Part shown: positions 1 to 8,742 of the stretch, in pieces
How the letters are laid out: every line of letters starts with the position of its first letter
Position numbering within the stretch: the first letter of the stretch is position 1
Source: Marmoricola sp.
GTDB taxonomy: Bacteria > Actinomycetota > Actinomycetes > Propionibacteriales > Nocardioidaceae
Reading direction: 5' to 3'
Assembly: GCA_025965195.1 (NCBI GenBank)
Contig: JAOPXK010000098.1
Coordinates: forward strand, 21,335-85,334
Length of the DNA: 64,000 nucleotides
Notes under the pieces: model-generated
Told to the model about the DNA's origin: nothing
What the model saw: only the letters and a program-made list of their open reading frames with translations
Database searches by the model: none
Translations under genes and position numbers: made by a program

Positions 1-519
1 CATCAGGATCGCCCGCCGCTGGTCGGTGGTCCGAAGGGACAGCACGACGGCGGCAATGCCGAAGGCGATGAAGGGACTGGCGAGCAGCTCGCCATTGACC
101 TCGAGGCCGCCGAGAAGCGGTGTGACGCTGAGCGCGGCGGCCGTGACAGCGGCCCAGCGGGACGCCGTACGACCGGCGAGGTGGTGGGCTGCCCGCGCCG
201 AACCGAGGACGAACAGTGCGGCGGCCAGGCAGCCGATCAGGCGCAGCGCGGGCAACCCCCCGAGCATGCTCGCGAGGCGAAAGATGCTGATCAGCAGCGG
301 CGGCCGGTCGACCCAGTAGTTGCCGTAGAGGGAGGTGCCGCCGCTGTGCCACTGCTTCGCGACGGCGAGGAAGCCGGCCTCGTCCTGTCCGACAGCCATC
401 CCGAGGAACGGCAGCCGGGTCAGCACGGCCACCGCGACGGACACCGGCACGACCCAGGACCCGACCCCGGCAAGCGGGCGCGCAACGACTGCCGCGGGGC
501 GCTCGAGGGCGGTGGTCAT
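1..519 (-). CDS. GT-C type membrane glycosyltransferase, N-terminal part (runs off the left edge)
   Basis: The first 173 codons of a minus-strand gene start with ATG at 519 and continue past base 1. After a short cytoplasmic N-terminus there is a membrane segment (about residues 22-40). A loop then carries the acidic motif GQDEAGFLAVA and WVDRPPLL, followed by further hydrophobic segments. This first-loop Asp-Glu and the Y-x-x-RPP pattern are typical of polyprenyl-phosphate-sugar dependent GT-C enzymes (GT39/ArnT-like, PMT_2 fold), which glycosylate lipids or cell-wall polymers outside the membrane. The gene is divergent from the two-component system at 593. The substrate cannot be told from this fragment. 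Confidence 0.75.
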   Translation of the reverse strand, partial: MTTALERPAAVVARPLAGVGSWVVPVSVAVAVLTRLPFLGMAVGQDEAGFLAVAKQWHSGGTSLYGNYWVDRPPLLISIFRLASMLGGLPALRLIGCLAAALFVLGSARAAHHLAGRTASRWAAVTAAALSVTPLLGGLEVNGELLASPFIAFGIAAVVLSLRTTDQRRAILM

Positions 520-592
520 GTGATCACAGTGCCCATTTGAACCTGACAGACACCTGACTACGTCGCGAGCAGACCGGGAACATCGCGAGGCG

Positions 593-1273
593 ATGCGGCA
601 CGATGACTTGGTGACCAGGATCGGTATCTGTGAGGACGACGAGGCGGTACGCCGTGTACTCGCCGATGCACTGCGCATGAACGGGTACGACGTCCTGATC
701 GCCCGCAACGGCCAGGAGGCGGTCCGCAACTTCGGTCCGGTCGACTCCGTCGACGTGATCATCGTGGACATCGGCCTGCCCGATGCCGATGGCCGGGACG
801 TCTGCCAGGCACTGCGGGCCGAGGGCCAGCACGCGCCGGTGCTGTTCCTGACGGCCCTCGACGGTGTGCACGACCGCGTCGCCGGCTTCCACGCCGGCGG
901 GGACGACTACGTGGCCAAGCCGTTCGCGATCGCCGAGGTACTCGCGCGCGTCGCCGCACTGCACAAGCGGACCCGGCCCGCGCCCGAGGGCTCGACCGGG
1001 TTGCGGCTCGACCCCGACCGCTTCTCCGTCCGGTGGGCCGACAACGAGCAACAGCTCACCCCGACCGAGTTTCGCCTCCTCGCGGCGATCGCGGCCAACC
1101 CCGGTGCCGTCGTACGCCGTCGTGCAGCCGTTGCCGCGGCCTGGCCAGACGGCGCGATCGTGCACGAGAACACCCTCGACACCTACATCCGCCGGCTGCG
1201 GGTCAAGCTGGCAGCCGTCGAGTCGCCGGTGCAGCTCAAGACCGTCCGTGGAGTCGGGTTCACCCTCCAATGA
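593..1273 (+). CDS. OmpR/PhoB-family response regulator
   Basis: This is a two-domain DNA-binding response regulator. The receiver domain (about 8-120) has the acidic pair E14/D15/D16, phospho-acceptor D59 in VDIGLPDADG, T87 and K109 in YVAKPF. The C-terminal winged helix (about 130-226) carries LTPTEFRLL and the recognition part NTLDTYIRRLRVKL, ending with VRGVGFTL. An alternative GTG start at 611 would remove six residues; ATG 593 has a weak GCGAGG upstream. Its stop overlaps the ATG of the kinase gene (ATGA), so the two are translationally coupled. The target genes are unknown; the divergent glycosyltransferase is the obvious candidate. Confidence 0.93.
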   Translation: MRHDDLVTRIGICEDDEAVRRVLADALRMNGYDVLIARNGQEAVRNFGPVDSVDVIIVDIGLPDADGRDVCQALRAEGQHAPVLFLTALDGVHDRVAGFHAGGDDYVAKPFAIAEVLARVAALHKRTRPAPEGSTGLRLDPDRFSVRWADNEQQLTPTEFRLLAAIAANPGAVVRRRAAVAAAWPDGAIVHENTLDTYIRRLRVKLAAVESPVQLKTVRGVGFTLQ

Positions 1274-2568
1274 GGCTGCCCGGCCGGACCCTGCGCGCCC
1301 GGATCGTCTGGTCGACGGCCCTGGTCTCTGCCGTCGCGATGGCGGCGATGGTCGGTGCCGTCGTCGTCGTGCTCGGCGTCCTCACCAACCACAACATCAG
1401 CACCGCCCTGAACAACCAGCTGGCGGCCGTCACTGCCACCGTGCAGTTCAGCGCGACCGGCGGCGTCAGCCAGCTCGCGACGCCGGACGACGCGATCGAT
1501 GACACCACCTGGGTCTTCGACTCGCACGGTGCCCAGATAGTCGGGCCGCGAGTCGGCGAGCACGAACAGACGACCGCCGTGTCCCTTGCCTCCACCCGCG
1601 CGCGCGTGGAGATCGACCGGCGCGACCGGGCCTACCTGGCGGCGCCGATCACCATCGAGAAGACCGGAAAGGTCGGCGCCGTGGTCGTGGTCTCGGCCTC
1701 GCGGCAGCCCTACGAGACCAGCCGGGACATTGTCGCCGCCGGGCTGGTGCTCGTCGGGCTGCTTGTCGCGGCCGGCTCCGCGGCGATCGCGGCGTGGACC
1801 ATCCGACGCGCCCTGGAGCCGGTCGAGTCGATGGCCAAGCTTGCCGAGGACTGGAGCGAGCACGATCTCGAGTCGCGGTTCGTCGGTGTCGGGCACGACG
1901 AGATCTCCCAGCTCGGCAACACCCTCAACGTGCTGCTCGACCGGGTGGCCAACGCGATCCGGAGCGAGCAGCAGCTGACCTCCGAGCTCGCTCACGAGCT
2001 GCGCACCCCGCTGACGGCGATCCGCGGTGAGGCCGAGCTCGGCATGATGATCAGCCCCGACGAGCGGCTGACCCGGATCGTCGACCTGACGGACCGGATG
2101 ACGAGCACCATCAACACCTTGCTCGCGGTCGCCCGAGGGCACGACAGCACCGGCACCCGGTGCTTCACGTCCGAGGTGATCGCGATGGCGCTCGCCGACC
2201 TGCCCGCCACCGCCCTGCGGATCCAGACCGTCGGGCCCGATCTGCTGGTCTCGGCTCCCGTGGAGCTCGCCGTACGAGCCCTGGCGCCTCTCGTGGTCAA
2301 CGCGGTCCAGCACGCCGCCTCCGAGGTGACCGTCACGGCGTCCGCCAACGGGCGAGGGGTGGAGATCAGCGTCTCCGATGACGGCGCAGGTCTGGCCGCC
2401 GCCGATCCGGACGAGCTCTTCACGGCCGGCGTACGTGATGAGCAGAGCACCGGAGTCGGCCTCGGACTCGCCCTGTCCCGACGAGTGGCGCGGACCCTCG
2501 GTGGCGACGTCCTGGTCACCTCACCCTCGAGCCCGACCACCTTCACGCTGACCATGCTGCGCTTCTGA
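1270..2568 (+). CDS. Sensor histidine kinase partner of the upstream regulator
   Basis: A 432-residue membrane sensor kinase starting at ATG 1270, which overlaps the regulator stop. TM1 covers about 11-38, an extracytoplasmic sensor region about 40-150, and TM2 about 152-178, followed by HAMP. The H-box SELAHELRTPLTAI has phospho-acceptor H242. The ATP-binding domain shows the N-box VVNAVQHA (N344), G1 SDDGAGL (about 369) and G2 GVGLGLALS (about 396). The sensor loop has no recognisable ligand domain. Together with the gene before it this forms a classical two-component pair. Confidence 0.93.
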   Translation: MRLPGRTLRARIVWSTALVSAVAMAAMVGAVVVVLGVLTNHNISTALNNQLAAVTATVQFSATGGVSQLATPDDAIDDTTWVFDSHGAQIVGPRVGEHEQTTAVSLASTRARVEIDRRDRAYLAAPITIEKTGKVGAVVVVSASRQPYETSRDIVAAGLVLVGLLVAAGSAAIAAWTIRRALEPVESMAKLAEDWSEHDLESRFVGVGHDEISQLGNTLNVLLDRVANAIRSEQQLTSELAHELRTPLTAIRGEAELGMMISPDERLTRIVDLTDRMTSTINTLLAVARGHDSTGTRCFTSEVIAMALADLPATALRIQTVGPDLLVSAPVELAVRALAPLVVNAVQHAASEVTVTASANGRGVEISVSDDGAGLAAADPDELFTAGVRDEQSTGVGLGLALSRRVARTLGGDVLVTSPSSPTTFTLTMLRF

Positions 2569-2848
2569 GGTCGTCAACCAGACTGGTCTGAGCCACTCGC
2601 CTGCGGCGGGCTGCTGTCGCCGTACCCGCGCGACCACGGCACGCCTGCTCAGCGTGAGATCAGGGCAGATCGAGCGCGAGGTCTGGTCGATCACCACGCG
2701 AACCTGCCGGTCGCAAGGACCTCGGTCAGGGTGCGCGCTGCCGGACGGCCGCAGCACATCGATACGAGGCGACCAGTCCCCAGCTCTTACCTGGGCCCGC
2801 GCATGAGTGGTAGACGGGGAAGCAACCATTTCGATCAAGGAGAGCAGC

Positions 2849-3457
2849 ATGATCATTTCCATCCTGGGCACGGGTCGTGTTGCCAGCGCGATCGGTCACG
2901 GCCTGGTCAAGGCCGGGCACGAGCTCGTTTTCGGATCGCGGAGCGGGCATGCGTCCGGCCTGCCGGGCCGAGTCACCTCTCTGGCCGAGGCGGCCTCGGT
3001 CGGAGAGGTGATCGTCAACGCGACGCCCGGCGTGAGTGCGCTCGAGACCTTGAAGGCGATCGGCTCGGGGCCGCTCGGCGCCAAGGTCTTGATCGACGTG
3101 AGCAACGCGATCTCGGACGGATTCGTTCTCGCCTACCCGAACGCGAGCGTCGCCTCCGCGATCCAGGACGAGTTCCCGGCCGTTTCGGTGGTCAAGACCC
3201 TCAACACGGTCCACGCCCAGGTGATGGCTGCACCAGGCAGCCTGGCTTCGCCGTCCCTCGTCTTCCTGTCCGGTAACAGCCCGGACGGAAAGGCCACAGT
3301 CTCTGAACTGCTCGCGGATCTTGGGTGGTCCCCGGACGCACAGGTGGACCTGGGTGACATCAGCACTGCCCGAGCGACCGAGCACTACATCTTCTTCTCG
3401 TCCGCCCTCACTCAGGCGATCGGCTCGACACAGTGGAACCTCGCTGTCGTCGAGTGA
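2849..3457 (+). CDS. F420-reductase-like NAD(P)-binding oxidoreductase (COG2085)
   Basis: A 202-residue Rossmann protein starting IISILGTGRVASAIGHGL, a GxGxxxxA dinucleotide fold followed by the basic patch FGSRSG, which favours NADPH. It matches the NADPH:F420 oxidoreductase / ProC-N-like family in length and layout. The start is ATG 2849, set by the ribosome binding site AAGGAGAG at 2837-2844; longer in-frame starts lack one. It stands alone with no obvious operon partner. Family members include true F420 reductases and proteins of unknown substrate, so the exact reaction is open. Confidence 0.75.
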   Translation: MIISILGTGRVASAIGHGLVKAGHELVFGSRSGHASGLPGRVTSLAEAASVGEVIVNATPGVSALETLKAIGSGPLGAKVLIDVSNAISDGFVLAYPNASVASAIQDEFPAVSVVKTLNTVHAQVMAAPGSLASPSLVFLSGNSPDGKATVSELLADLGWSPDAQVDLGDISTARATEHYIFFSSALTQAIGSTQWNLAVVE

Positions 3458-3550
3458 GTCTCCCACCAGGGCGGGCTGTCGCTCAGCCGGATGCCGCGCG
3501 TTCAGCCTGTCGCAGACAGGTACGCGCGCGCGTTTGCGCAGGTCAGACGC

Positions 3551-3575
3551 AAAATGCCCGCCACGGGGGCGGGCA
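3551..3575 (-). terminator. Rho-independent terminator behind tRNA-Arg
   Basis: On the minus strand an 8-bp stem TGCCCGCC/GGCGGGCA with a 5-nt loop is followed directly by TTTTGC, placed about 10 nt downstream of the tRNA-Arg gene. Confidence 0.85.
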
Positions 3576-3585
3576 CTTCGCCTTG

Positions 3586-3658
3586 CGCGCTTGGAGGGAT
3601 TCGAACCCCCAACCTTCTGATCCGTAGTCAGATGCTCTATCCGTTGAGCTACAAGCGC
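3586..3658 (-). tRNA. tRNA-Arg (anticodon ACG)
   Basis: The minus strand folds as a complete cloverleaf: acceptor stem GCGCTTG/CAAGCGC, D-arm GCTC...GAGC, anticodon stem TCTGA/TCAGA with loop CTACGGA (anticodon ACG, read as ICG), and T-arm GGGGG TTCGAAT CCCTC. The discriminator base is G. CCA is not encoded. A clear terminator follows. Confidence 0.95.
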
Positions 3659-4045
3659 CTAGCCGGTTGGGCGGAAGGAATCGTAGCGCGCGGCGGACAC
3701 GGGCGCGAAATCGGAGGGCGCGAGATCGCGCCCGGCCCCGAGATCAGCGCCTTCGAGCCGGGCCAGGGAAGCGCTCGACCGTGAGCCTCGTCACGGCATT
3801 CCGGCCTTGATCGATCCAATAGTCCGAAATGCACCCGCCGGGTACATTCGCGGGCAACCCGGGTTACTTCCGAGCCTCCTGTTCGGCGTACTTTGGGGAA
3901 CACAACAAAATCGCCTGCAACGACGCCCGCGATCTGCAGAACTCAACGACACTGTTCCGTCGATACGCTCGACGGCCGACGACGCTTTTCCCCCGGACTG
4001 AATCCGTGGACGGGCCCGTCGCGAATGCTCGAGAGGGAAACTGGC
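3659..4045. other. 387-nt gap between tRNA-Arg and pckG
   Basis: No convincing gene in either strand. It must hold the pckG promoter and leader. I see short GC-rich dyads around 3850-3870 (ACCCG/CGGGT type) but no structure I can name as a riboswitch, and no clear promoter. Confidence 0.5.
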
Positions 4046-5878
4046 ATGACTGCCGATACGTCGACCACCACCGCAACAGATGCGGCCGCTCCGACCAGCC
4101 ATGAGGGCATCCTCAATTGGGTCAACGAGATCGCGGCACTGACCCAGCCCGAGAACATTCACTGGGTGACCGGCTCCGATGAGGAGTGGACCGAGCTGAC
4201 CGACGCACTCGTCGCGTCCGGCACCTTCATCAAGCTCGATGAGAAGAAGAAGCCGAACTCCTACTACGCGGCCTCCGACCCCACCGACGTGGCGCGCGTC
4301 GAGGACCGCACCTACATCTGCTCGGTCGATGAAAAGGATTGCGGGCCCACCAACAACTGGATGGACCCGAACGAGATGAAGGACATCATGCGCGGGCTGT
4401 ACGCCGGCTGCATGAAGGGCCGCACCATGTACGTCATCCCGTTCGTGATGGGTCACGTCGAGGCCGAGAGCCCGATGTTCGGCGTGGAGATCACCGACTC
4501 GGCGTACGTCACCGCCTCGATGCGGGTGATGGCGCGCGTCGGCACCAAGGTTCTCGCCCGGATGGAGGAGCTCAACGCAGACTTCGTGCCCGCCCTGCAC
4601 TCGGTCGGCGCCCCCCTCGAAGAGGGCCAGGCCGACGTCAAGTGGCCCTGCAACGACACCAAGTACATCGTCCAGTTCCCCGAGGAGCGGATGATCTGGA
4701 GCTTCGGTTCCGGCTACGGCGGCAACGCCCTGCTCGGCAAGAAGTGCTACGCGCTCCGCATCGCCTCCGTGATGGCGCGTGACGAGGGCTGGCTCGCCGA
4801 GCACATGCTGATCCTCAAGCTCACCTCGCCGGCCGGTGTCACCAAGTACATCGCCGCCGCGTTCCCGAGCGCCTGTGGCAAGACCAACCTCGCCATGCTG
4901 GCGCCGACCATCCCGGGCTGGAAGGTCGAGGCGATCGGCGACGACATCGCCTGGATGCGCATCGGCGACGACGGCCGGCTGTGGGCGGTCAACCCGGAGT
5001 ACGGCTTCTTCGGCGTTGCTCCCGGCACCAACCAGGACACCAACCCCAACGCGATGAAGACCATCGAGATCGGCAACTCGGTCTTCACCAACGTCGCGCT
5101 CACCGATGACGGCGACGTCTGGTGGGAGGGCCTGGAGAACCCGCCGGCCCACGCAACCTCGTGGAAGGGCGAGCCCTGGACCCCGGAGTCCACCGAGCTC
5201 AGCTCGCACCCCAACTCGCGCTACTGCACCCCGATCAAGCAGTGCCCGATCCTGGCGCCGGAGTACGACGACCCGCGTGGTGTCCCGATCGACGCGATCC
5301 TCTTCGGTGGCCGTCGCAAGACGACCATTCCGCTGGTGACCGAGGCCCGCGACTGGGTCCACGGCACGTTCATGGGCGCGACCCTGTCGTCCGAGACGAC
5401 TGCTGCCGCGGTCGGCGAGGTCGGCATCGTGCGGCGCGACCCGATGGCGATGTTGCCGTTCATCGGCTACAACGCCGGTGACTACTTCAACCACTGGATC
5501 ACGATCGGCAAGGACAACGACGCCTCGAAGCTCCCGAAGATCTTCTACGTCAACTGGTTCCGTCGTGACGAGGACGGTGGCTTCCTGTGGCCGGGATTCG
5601 GCGAGAACAGCCGGGTCCTCAAGTGGGTCATCGAGCGCATGGACGGGATGGCTGAAGGCGTCGAGACCCCGATCGGCTACGTGCCGGCGCCGGGTGCGCT
5701 CGACGTCGACGGACTCGACGTGACTCCCGAGCACATGGCGCAGGCCCTCAAGGTCGACATCGAGGAGTGGAAGGCCGAGATCCCACAGATCACCGAGTGG
5801 TTCGAGAAGTTCGGCGACTCGCTGCCCGCCGTGCTCTGGACCGAGCTCGACGGCCTGAAGGCACGTCTGGGTCTCTGA
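4046..5878 (+). CDS. pckG: Phosphoenolpyruvate carboxykinase (GTP)
   Basis: This 610-residue protein is full length for the GTP-dependent family. It converts oxaloacetate and GTP to PEP, CO2 and GDP in the cytoplasm, the entry to gluconeogenesis or, in reverse, an anaplerotic step. The family-defining P-loop with the reactive cysteine, FPSACGKTN, lies at about residues 271-280. The nucleotide and metal region [10 protein letters not shown] follows, and [12 protein letters not shown] lies near 430. ATG 4046 is chosen because GAGAGGGAAA precedes it by a few bases; the in-frame extension upstream has no family similarity. A strong terminator follows, so the gene is monocistronic. Confidence 0.97.
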   Translation: MTADTSTTTATDAAAPTSHEGILNWVNEIAALTQPENIHWVTGSDEEWTELTDALVASGTFIKLDEKKKPNSYYAASDPTDVARVEDRTYICSVDEKDCGPTNNWMDPNEMKDIMRGLYAGCMKGRTMYVIPFVMGHVEAESPMFGVEITDSAYVTASMRVMARVGTKVLARMEELNADFVPALHSVGAPLEEGQADVKWPCNDTKYIVQFPEERMIWSFGSGYGGNALLGKKCYALRIASVMARDEGWLAEHMLILKLTSPAGVTKYIAAAFPSACGKTNLAMLAPTIPGWKVEAIGDDIAWMRIGDDGRLWAVNPEYGFFGVAPGTNQDTNPNAMKTIEIGNSVFTNVALTDDGDVWWEGLENPPAHATSWKGEPWTPESTELSSHPNSRYCTPIKQCPILAPEYDDPRGVPIDAILFGGRRKTTIPLVTEARDWVHGTFMGATLSSETTAAAVGEVGIVRRDPMAMLPFIGYNAGDYFNHWITIGKDNDASKLPKIFYVNWFRRDEDGGFLWPGFGENSRVLKWVIERMDGMAEGVETPIGYVPAPGALDVDGLDVTPEHMAQALKVDIEEWKAEIPQITEWFEKFGDSLPAVLWTELDGLKARLGL

Positions 5879-5927
5879 GGTCGCTACCAACCGGTAGGTC
5901 ATTCGACCAACCTGCGTGCAGCATGAA

Positions 5928-5965
5928 GGCCGCACCCCTCGTGGGGTGCGGCCGTTCGTGCTTTT
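5928..5965 (+). terminator. Terminator of pckG
   Basis: An 11-bp perfect stem GGCCGCACCCC/GGGGTGCGGCC with TCGT loop, followed by GTTCGTGCTTTTC, begins 50 nt after the pckG stop. Confidence 0.85.
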
Positions 5966-6000
5966 CGCAGGCATCTTCGACATCGCGCGCCGCTCACCTG

Positions 6001-6013
6001 TTTAATCGACGAC
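6001..6013 (+). promoter_or_regulatory. Putative -10 element for a leaderless transcript
   Basis: TTTAAT at 6001-6006 is a good -10 match lying 7 nt before the GTG start at 6014. No Shine-Dalgarno sequence is present, which fits transcription starting at or next to the start codon. Confidence 0.4.
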
Positions 6014-7057
6014 GTGAGCATCGAGTACGGGGCAGAGCATCGGCGGCTTCTGGAAACGCGTGCGAGCGTGCTCTACCGGGAGGCGGTCGAGCACGGCTCC
6101 GTCCAACGCGATGACCCGCGTTTCGCCGACGGCACCGTCGACCGTCCGAGCCTCGATCTGCTCACCGATCTCGGGCTGCTGGCCCTGGATCCGACCACCG
6201 GCAGCTACGTTCCCGTGGACCCAGCGACCGTCCAGTCCCGCGTCGTCGCCCCGATGGGCCAGATGGCGGCCGACCTGCTCACCGAGTCGACCAGCTGGGC
6301 CAACACCTTCGGCGCGCTCGGCCAGGTCTTCCGGCGTACGGCGCTGGGCGGCAGCCCGATCACCGAGCTACGCGGCTACGCCAACATCAACCGTTTCATC
6401 CAGGCCGCCGTCGGCGACGCCGAGAAGGAGCTGCTCACGGCTCAGCCGGCGGGCGCCCGGTCGGCAGCAACGCTGAAGGTCGCCATCGAGCGCGACCTCC
6501 GCGCCCTGGAACGCGGCATCACGCTGCGCACGCTCTATCAGCACTCGGCCCGCCGGAGCATCGCGACGCGGGAGTACGCCGAGGAGGTGAGCCGGCACGG
6601 GGCCGAGATCCGCACGCTCGACGAGTTCTTCAACCGGCTGATCGTGGTCGACCGGGTGCTCGCGATCGTGCCGGGCGTCGAAGGCACTCACGTCGCGATC
6701 GCGATCCATGACAAGAGCCTGGTCGCCTACCTGGTCGACATCTTCGACCGCTACTGGGAGCGCGCCCGCGCCTTCGCCGACCGTGAGGAAGCCACTGCCC
6801 GCGACATCGCGGACGACGTGCACAACATGACGGTGCGGATGCTGGTCGAAGGCCACAGCGACCACGCGAGCGCGAAGCGAGTCGGGGTCAGCACCAGGAC
6901 CTACGCGGGCTACGTGGCCGCGCTCAAGGACGAGTACGGCGCTCAGACCCGCTTCCAGCTCGGCTATGCGATGGGCCAGCTCGAGGCCAAGAACGGTCGA
7001 CGACGGAATTCGCAGCTGGAGCCTCCGGAGGAGAACAACAGGATGATCGTGCCCTGA
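6014..7057 (+). CDS. LuxR/TrmB-type transcriptional regulator
   Basis: A 347-residue cytoplasmic regulator. The N-terminal part has a short wHTH-like stretch (LLTDLGLLALDPTTGSY). The middle (about 150-270) resembles the phospholipase-D-like/TrmB regulatory domain seen in many actinobacterial LuxR regulators (RALERGITLRTLYQHSARR, IRTLDEFFNRLIVVD). The C-terminus carries a LuxR-like HTH (about 285-325: HASAKRVGVSTRTYAGYV). GTG 6014 has no ribosome site but sits 7 nt after a TTTAAT box, so it is probably leaderless. It converges with a small secreted-peptide gene across a shared terminator. The ligand and target genes are unknown. Confidence 0.75.
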   Translation: MSIEYGAEHRRLLETRASVLYREAVEHGSVQRDDPRFADGTVDRPSLDLLTDLGLLALDPTTGSYVPVDPATVQSRVVAPMGQMAADLLTESTSWANTFGALGQVFRRTALGGSPITELRGYANINRFIQAAVGDAEKELLTAQPAGARSAATLKVAIERDLRALERGITLRTLYQHSARRSIATREYAEEVSRHGAEIRTLDEFFNRLIVVDRVLAIVPGVEGTHVAIAIHDKSLVAYLVDIFDRYWERARAFADREEATARDIADDVHNMTVRMLVEGHSDHASAKRVGVSTRTYAGYVAALKDEYGAQTRFQLGYAMGQLEAKNGRRRNSQLEPPEENNRMIVP

Positions 7058-7065
7058 AAAAGATC

Positions 7066-7096
7066 GAGGGCGGCAGACCCGAGGTCCGCCGCCCTC
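7066..7096. terminator. Bidirectional terminator between regulator and peptide gene
   Basis: A 9-bp perfect stem GAGGGCGGC/GCCGCCCTC with a 13-nt loop begins 9 nt after the regulator stop. On the minus strand it is followed by GATCTTTTTC, so it also ends the peptide transcript. Confidence 0.75.
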
Positions 7097-7173
7097 TAAC
7101 GAGACGGCCGGGGGGGTGGCTGGACGTTGTGCCGGGGGGCGACTTGGCGTCCTCGTCTCGAGTCTTGGAAGGC

Positions 7174-7326
7174 CTAGTCCCAGCCGGTGTCCAGCATTGA
7201 GTGATAGGTCGTACGGGATGCGTGGTCGCTGACTGCTTGCGCGGGGGCAGCAACCGCACCGACCACGAAGCCGAGAGCGACTATGGCGGCGGCTGCCGCT
7301 TTCGCCACCGAGGAGAACTTGCTCAT
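7174..7326 (-). CDS. Small secreted peptide precursor (50 aa)
   Basis: The ORF encodes a typical Sec signal peptide: N-terminal lysines (MSKFSSVAKA), an alanine/valine-rich core (residues 10-26) and the cleavage site APAQA. The predicted mature 19-mer is VSDHASRTTYHSMLDTGWD. The start is ATG 7326 with GAAGGGTC about 8-15 nt upstream. It faces the LuxR-type regulator at 6014, and the two share a terminator region. No cysteine, transmembrane tail or known bacteriocin motif is visible. A signalling peptide is a plausible role but inferred only from size, secretion and neighbour. It could also be an incidental secreted peptide. Confidence 0.6.
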   Translation of the reverse strand: MSKFSSVAKAAAAAIVALGFVVGAVAAPAQAVSDHASRTTYHSMLDTGWD

Positions 7327-7463
7327 GGTGATGACCCTTCGTTTGGCCCGGTTGCTCCGGCCGGGCTAGGTCAAGTGTCGGGCACGGTCAGCCGCAGGCC
7401 CATAGCGCGGCGACCTCATCAAAGTGCACTGCATGTTTCTGCAACTTCTTGTAGACGCAACAA

Positions 7464-7491
7464 CACCCCGAGACCTGGTGGACTCGGGGTG
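7464..7491 (-). terminator. Hairpin downstream of tRNA-Ser(GCT)
   Basis: A 9-bp perfect stem CACCCCGAG/CTCGGGGTG lies 10 nt downstream of the tRNA on the minus strand and is followed by TTGTTGC, a weak T-run. Confidence 0.6.
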
Positions 7492-7501
7492 CTGTGACCT
7501 G

Positions 7502-7590
7502 CGGAGGTGGGGAGATTTGAACTCCCGACAGGGATTAACCTGAACCCGCTTAGCAGGCGGGCGCCATAAACCGGACTAGGCGACACCTCC
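7502..7590 (-). tRNA. tRNA-Ser (anticodon GCT)
   Basis: An 89-nt class II tRNA on the minus strand: acceptor GGAGGTG/CACCTCC, discriminator G, anticodon stem CCCGC/GCGGG with loop CTGCTAA (anticodon GCT), a long variable arm, and T-arm GGGAG TTCAAAT CTCCC. CCA is not encoded. Confidence 0.95.
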
Positions 7591-7655
7591 AGAACGCGAG
7601 CACAGATTACCCATGCCGACCGGGTGTCGCCCAATCGGGCCCGTACCCGCCCCGC

Positions 7656-8141
7656 TCAGCCGAGCCGGCGGTAGCCGTGACCCCGGTCGAGGTGCCCCTG
7701 AAGGTCCTTGACGAAGACCTCCCGATCGCCCGCAAGGAGCTCGACCGGGACGGTCGTGGTGCGTCCGTCCCGGAGGCGGAGGATCACACAGGGAGCGTTC
7801 GCCACGGTGGTGGTCTGCAGGTCTTCGACGTCGCTCCAGCGAGCCGCCTTGGTGCCGGCGCCGCGGATGAACCGGACCTGGTAGCCCACCGCGTCGAGGC
7901 GTACGACGTACCAGCGGCGCACCAGCAGGAAGCCCAGGGTGAAAACGCCGATCACGGCCAGGATGATCACCCCGGACAGGATGTCCTTCGACAGGCCCAG
8001 CACCATGACCAGCACCGTCATCAGCACCAGGACCGCTCCGATCGCGACCAGCACGGTGCCCATCAGCCGGGCGCGAAGCTGCGGCGAGAGCCCGTAGTCA
8101 GTGGGCGCGTCGGGGGATGCGGGAACACCGGAATCGGTCAC
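7656..8141 (-). CDS. Small membrane protein with PH-like domain
   Basis: 161 residues, GTG start at 8141. After a proline-rich cytoplasmic N-terminus, two membrane segments (about 27-48 and 55-75) are followed by a soluble domain (RRWYVVRLDAVGYQVRF...TKAARWSDVEDLQTT...VILRLRDGRTTTVPVELL). That domain matches the bacterial PH domain found in small actinobacterial membrane proteins, with a conserved Trp-Ser-Asp-Val. The function is unknown. It lies alone between a tRNA and a divergent small gene. Confidence 0.65.
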   Translation of the reverse strand: MTDSGVPASPDAPTDYGLSPQLRARLMGTVLVAIGAVLVLMTVLVMVLGLSKDILSGVIILAVIGVFTLGFLLVRRWYVVRLDAVGYQVRFIRGAGTKAARWSDVEDLQTTTVANAPCVILRLRDGRTTTVPVELLAGDREVFVKDLQGHLDRGHGYRRLG

Positions 8142-8268
8142 CCGGTGATTACATCTTCAAGTGGCCGAGATCGCCAATCGGGTGCGGACCACTCTTGTTT
8201 AACAACGTGATCCGAGTCACACTCAAGATTCCATCTGAGCACGCGACCAATCGTGGAGGTGGGTGCTG

Positions 8269-8628
8269 ATGGCGACGTTGGAAGACGCAATCGACGAGCT
8301 GCGACAGGCCCTGAACGACAGCCGAATCGCGCAGAACTGGCGGTGGCTGGTCCGGCAGAAGCTCTCCGCCGTCAAGGATGCCCTGGCCGATGAGCAGGTG
8401 CGCTACTTCGACGGCTGGCTCACCGCCAAGGCAAGTGTGTCCGACCGTGACCGGACCCAGCTGCTGGCCCGCATCGGTGCACTCGGCCCGCGGGTACTCG
8501 AACGCCTCGACGCCGAACGTGCCCGCACCGAGCTCGGCCGGCTGGTGGCGGACCTCGAGCGCTTCCGGCAACGGCTGCACGACCTCGCCTACGACAGCGT
8601 GTCGATGGAGATCGGCGGCTCCGAGTAG
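8269..8628 (+). CDS. Conserved helical hypothetical protein (119 aa)
   Basis: I do not recognise a characterised family. The protein is soluble, highly charged and almost entirely predicted helix, with two coiled-coil-like stretches (DAIDELRQALND near the start, LDAERARTELGRLVADLERF near 80-100). There is a tryptophan pair in QNWRWLVRQKL. ATG 8269 is chosen because GGAGGTGGG (8255-8263) gives ideal spacing; a GTG two codons upstream lies inside that site. It is divergent from the PH-domain membrane protein and followed by a convergent tRNA-Ser gene. It may be an adaptor or structural protein, but nothing shows this directly. Confidence 0.7.
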   Translation: MATLEDAIDELRQALNDSRIAQNWRWLVRQKLSAVKDALADEQVRYFDGWLTAKASVSDRDRTQLLARIGALGPRVLERLDAERARTELGRLVADLERFRQRLHDLAYDSVSMEIGGSE

Positions 8629-8650
8629 GTCTGGACCGGTCGCGGAGCCT

Positions 8651-8742
8651 TGGCAGAGGGGGCGGGATTCGAACCCGCGGCTGACATCACTGCCAGCGAC
8701 CGCTTTCAAGGCGGTTCCGATCGGCCACTCCGGCACCCCTCC
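8651..8742 (-). tRNA. tRNA-Ser (anticodon TGA), CCA encoded
   Basis: A class II tRNA on the minus strand with acceptor GGAGGGG/CCCCTCT (G-U at the first pair), discriminator G and genomic CCA (8651-8653). The anticodon stem ACCGC/GCGGT holds loop CTTGAAA (anticodon TGA). The variable arm is long and the T-arm is CGGG TTCGAAT CCCG. Unlike the other two tRNAs in the window, CCA is genome-encoded. Confidence 0.95.

Noticed and set aside
3791-5983. A 730-codon minus-strand frame covering pckG
   Set aside because: Antisense shadow of pckG, spanning its terminator and promoter region.
6924-7259. A 111-codon minus-strand frame overlapping the regulator and peptide region
   Set aside because: It runs through the terminator hairpin and has no signal or domain; the 50-codon frame at 7174-7326 has a ribosome site and signal peptide.
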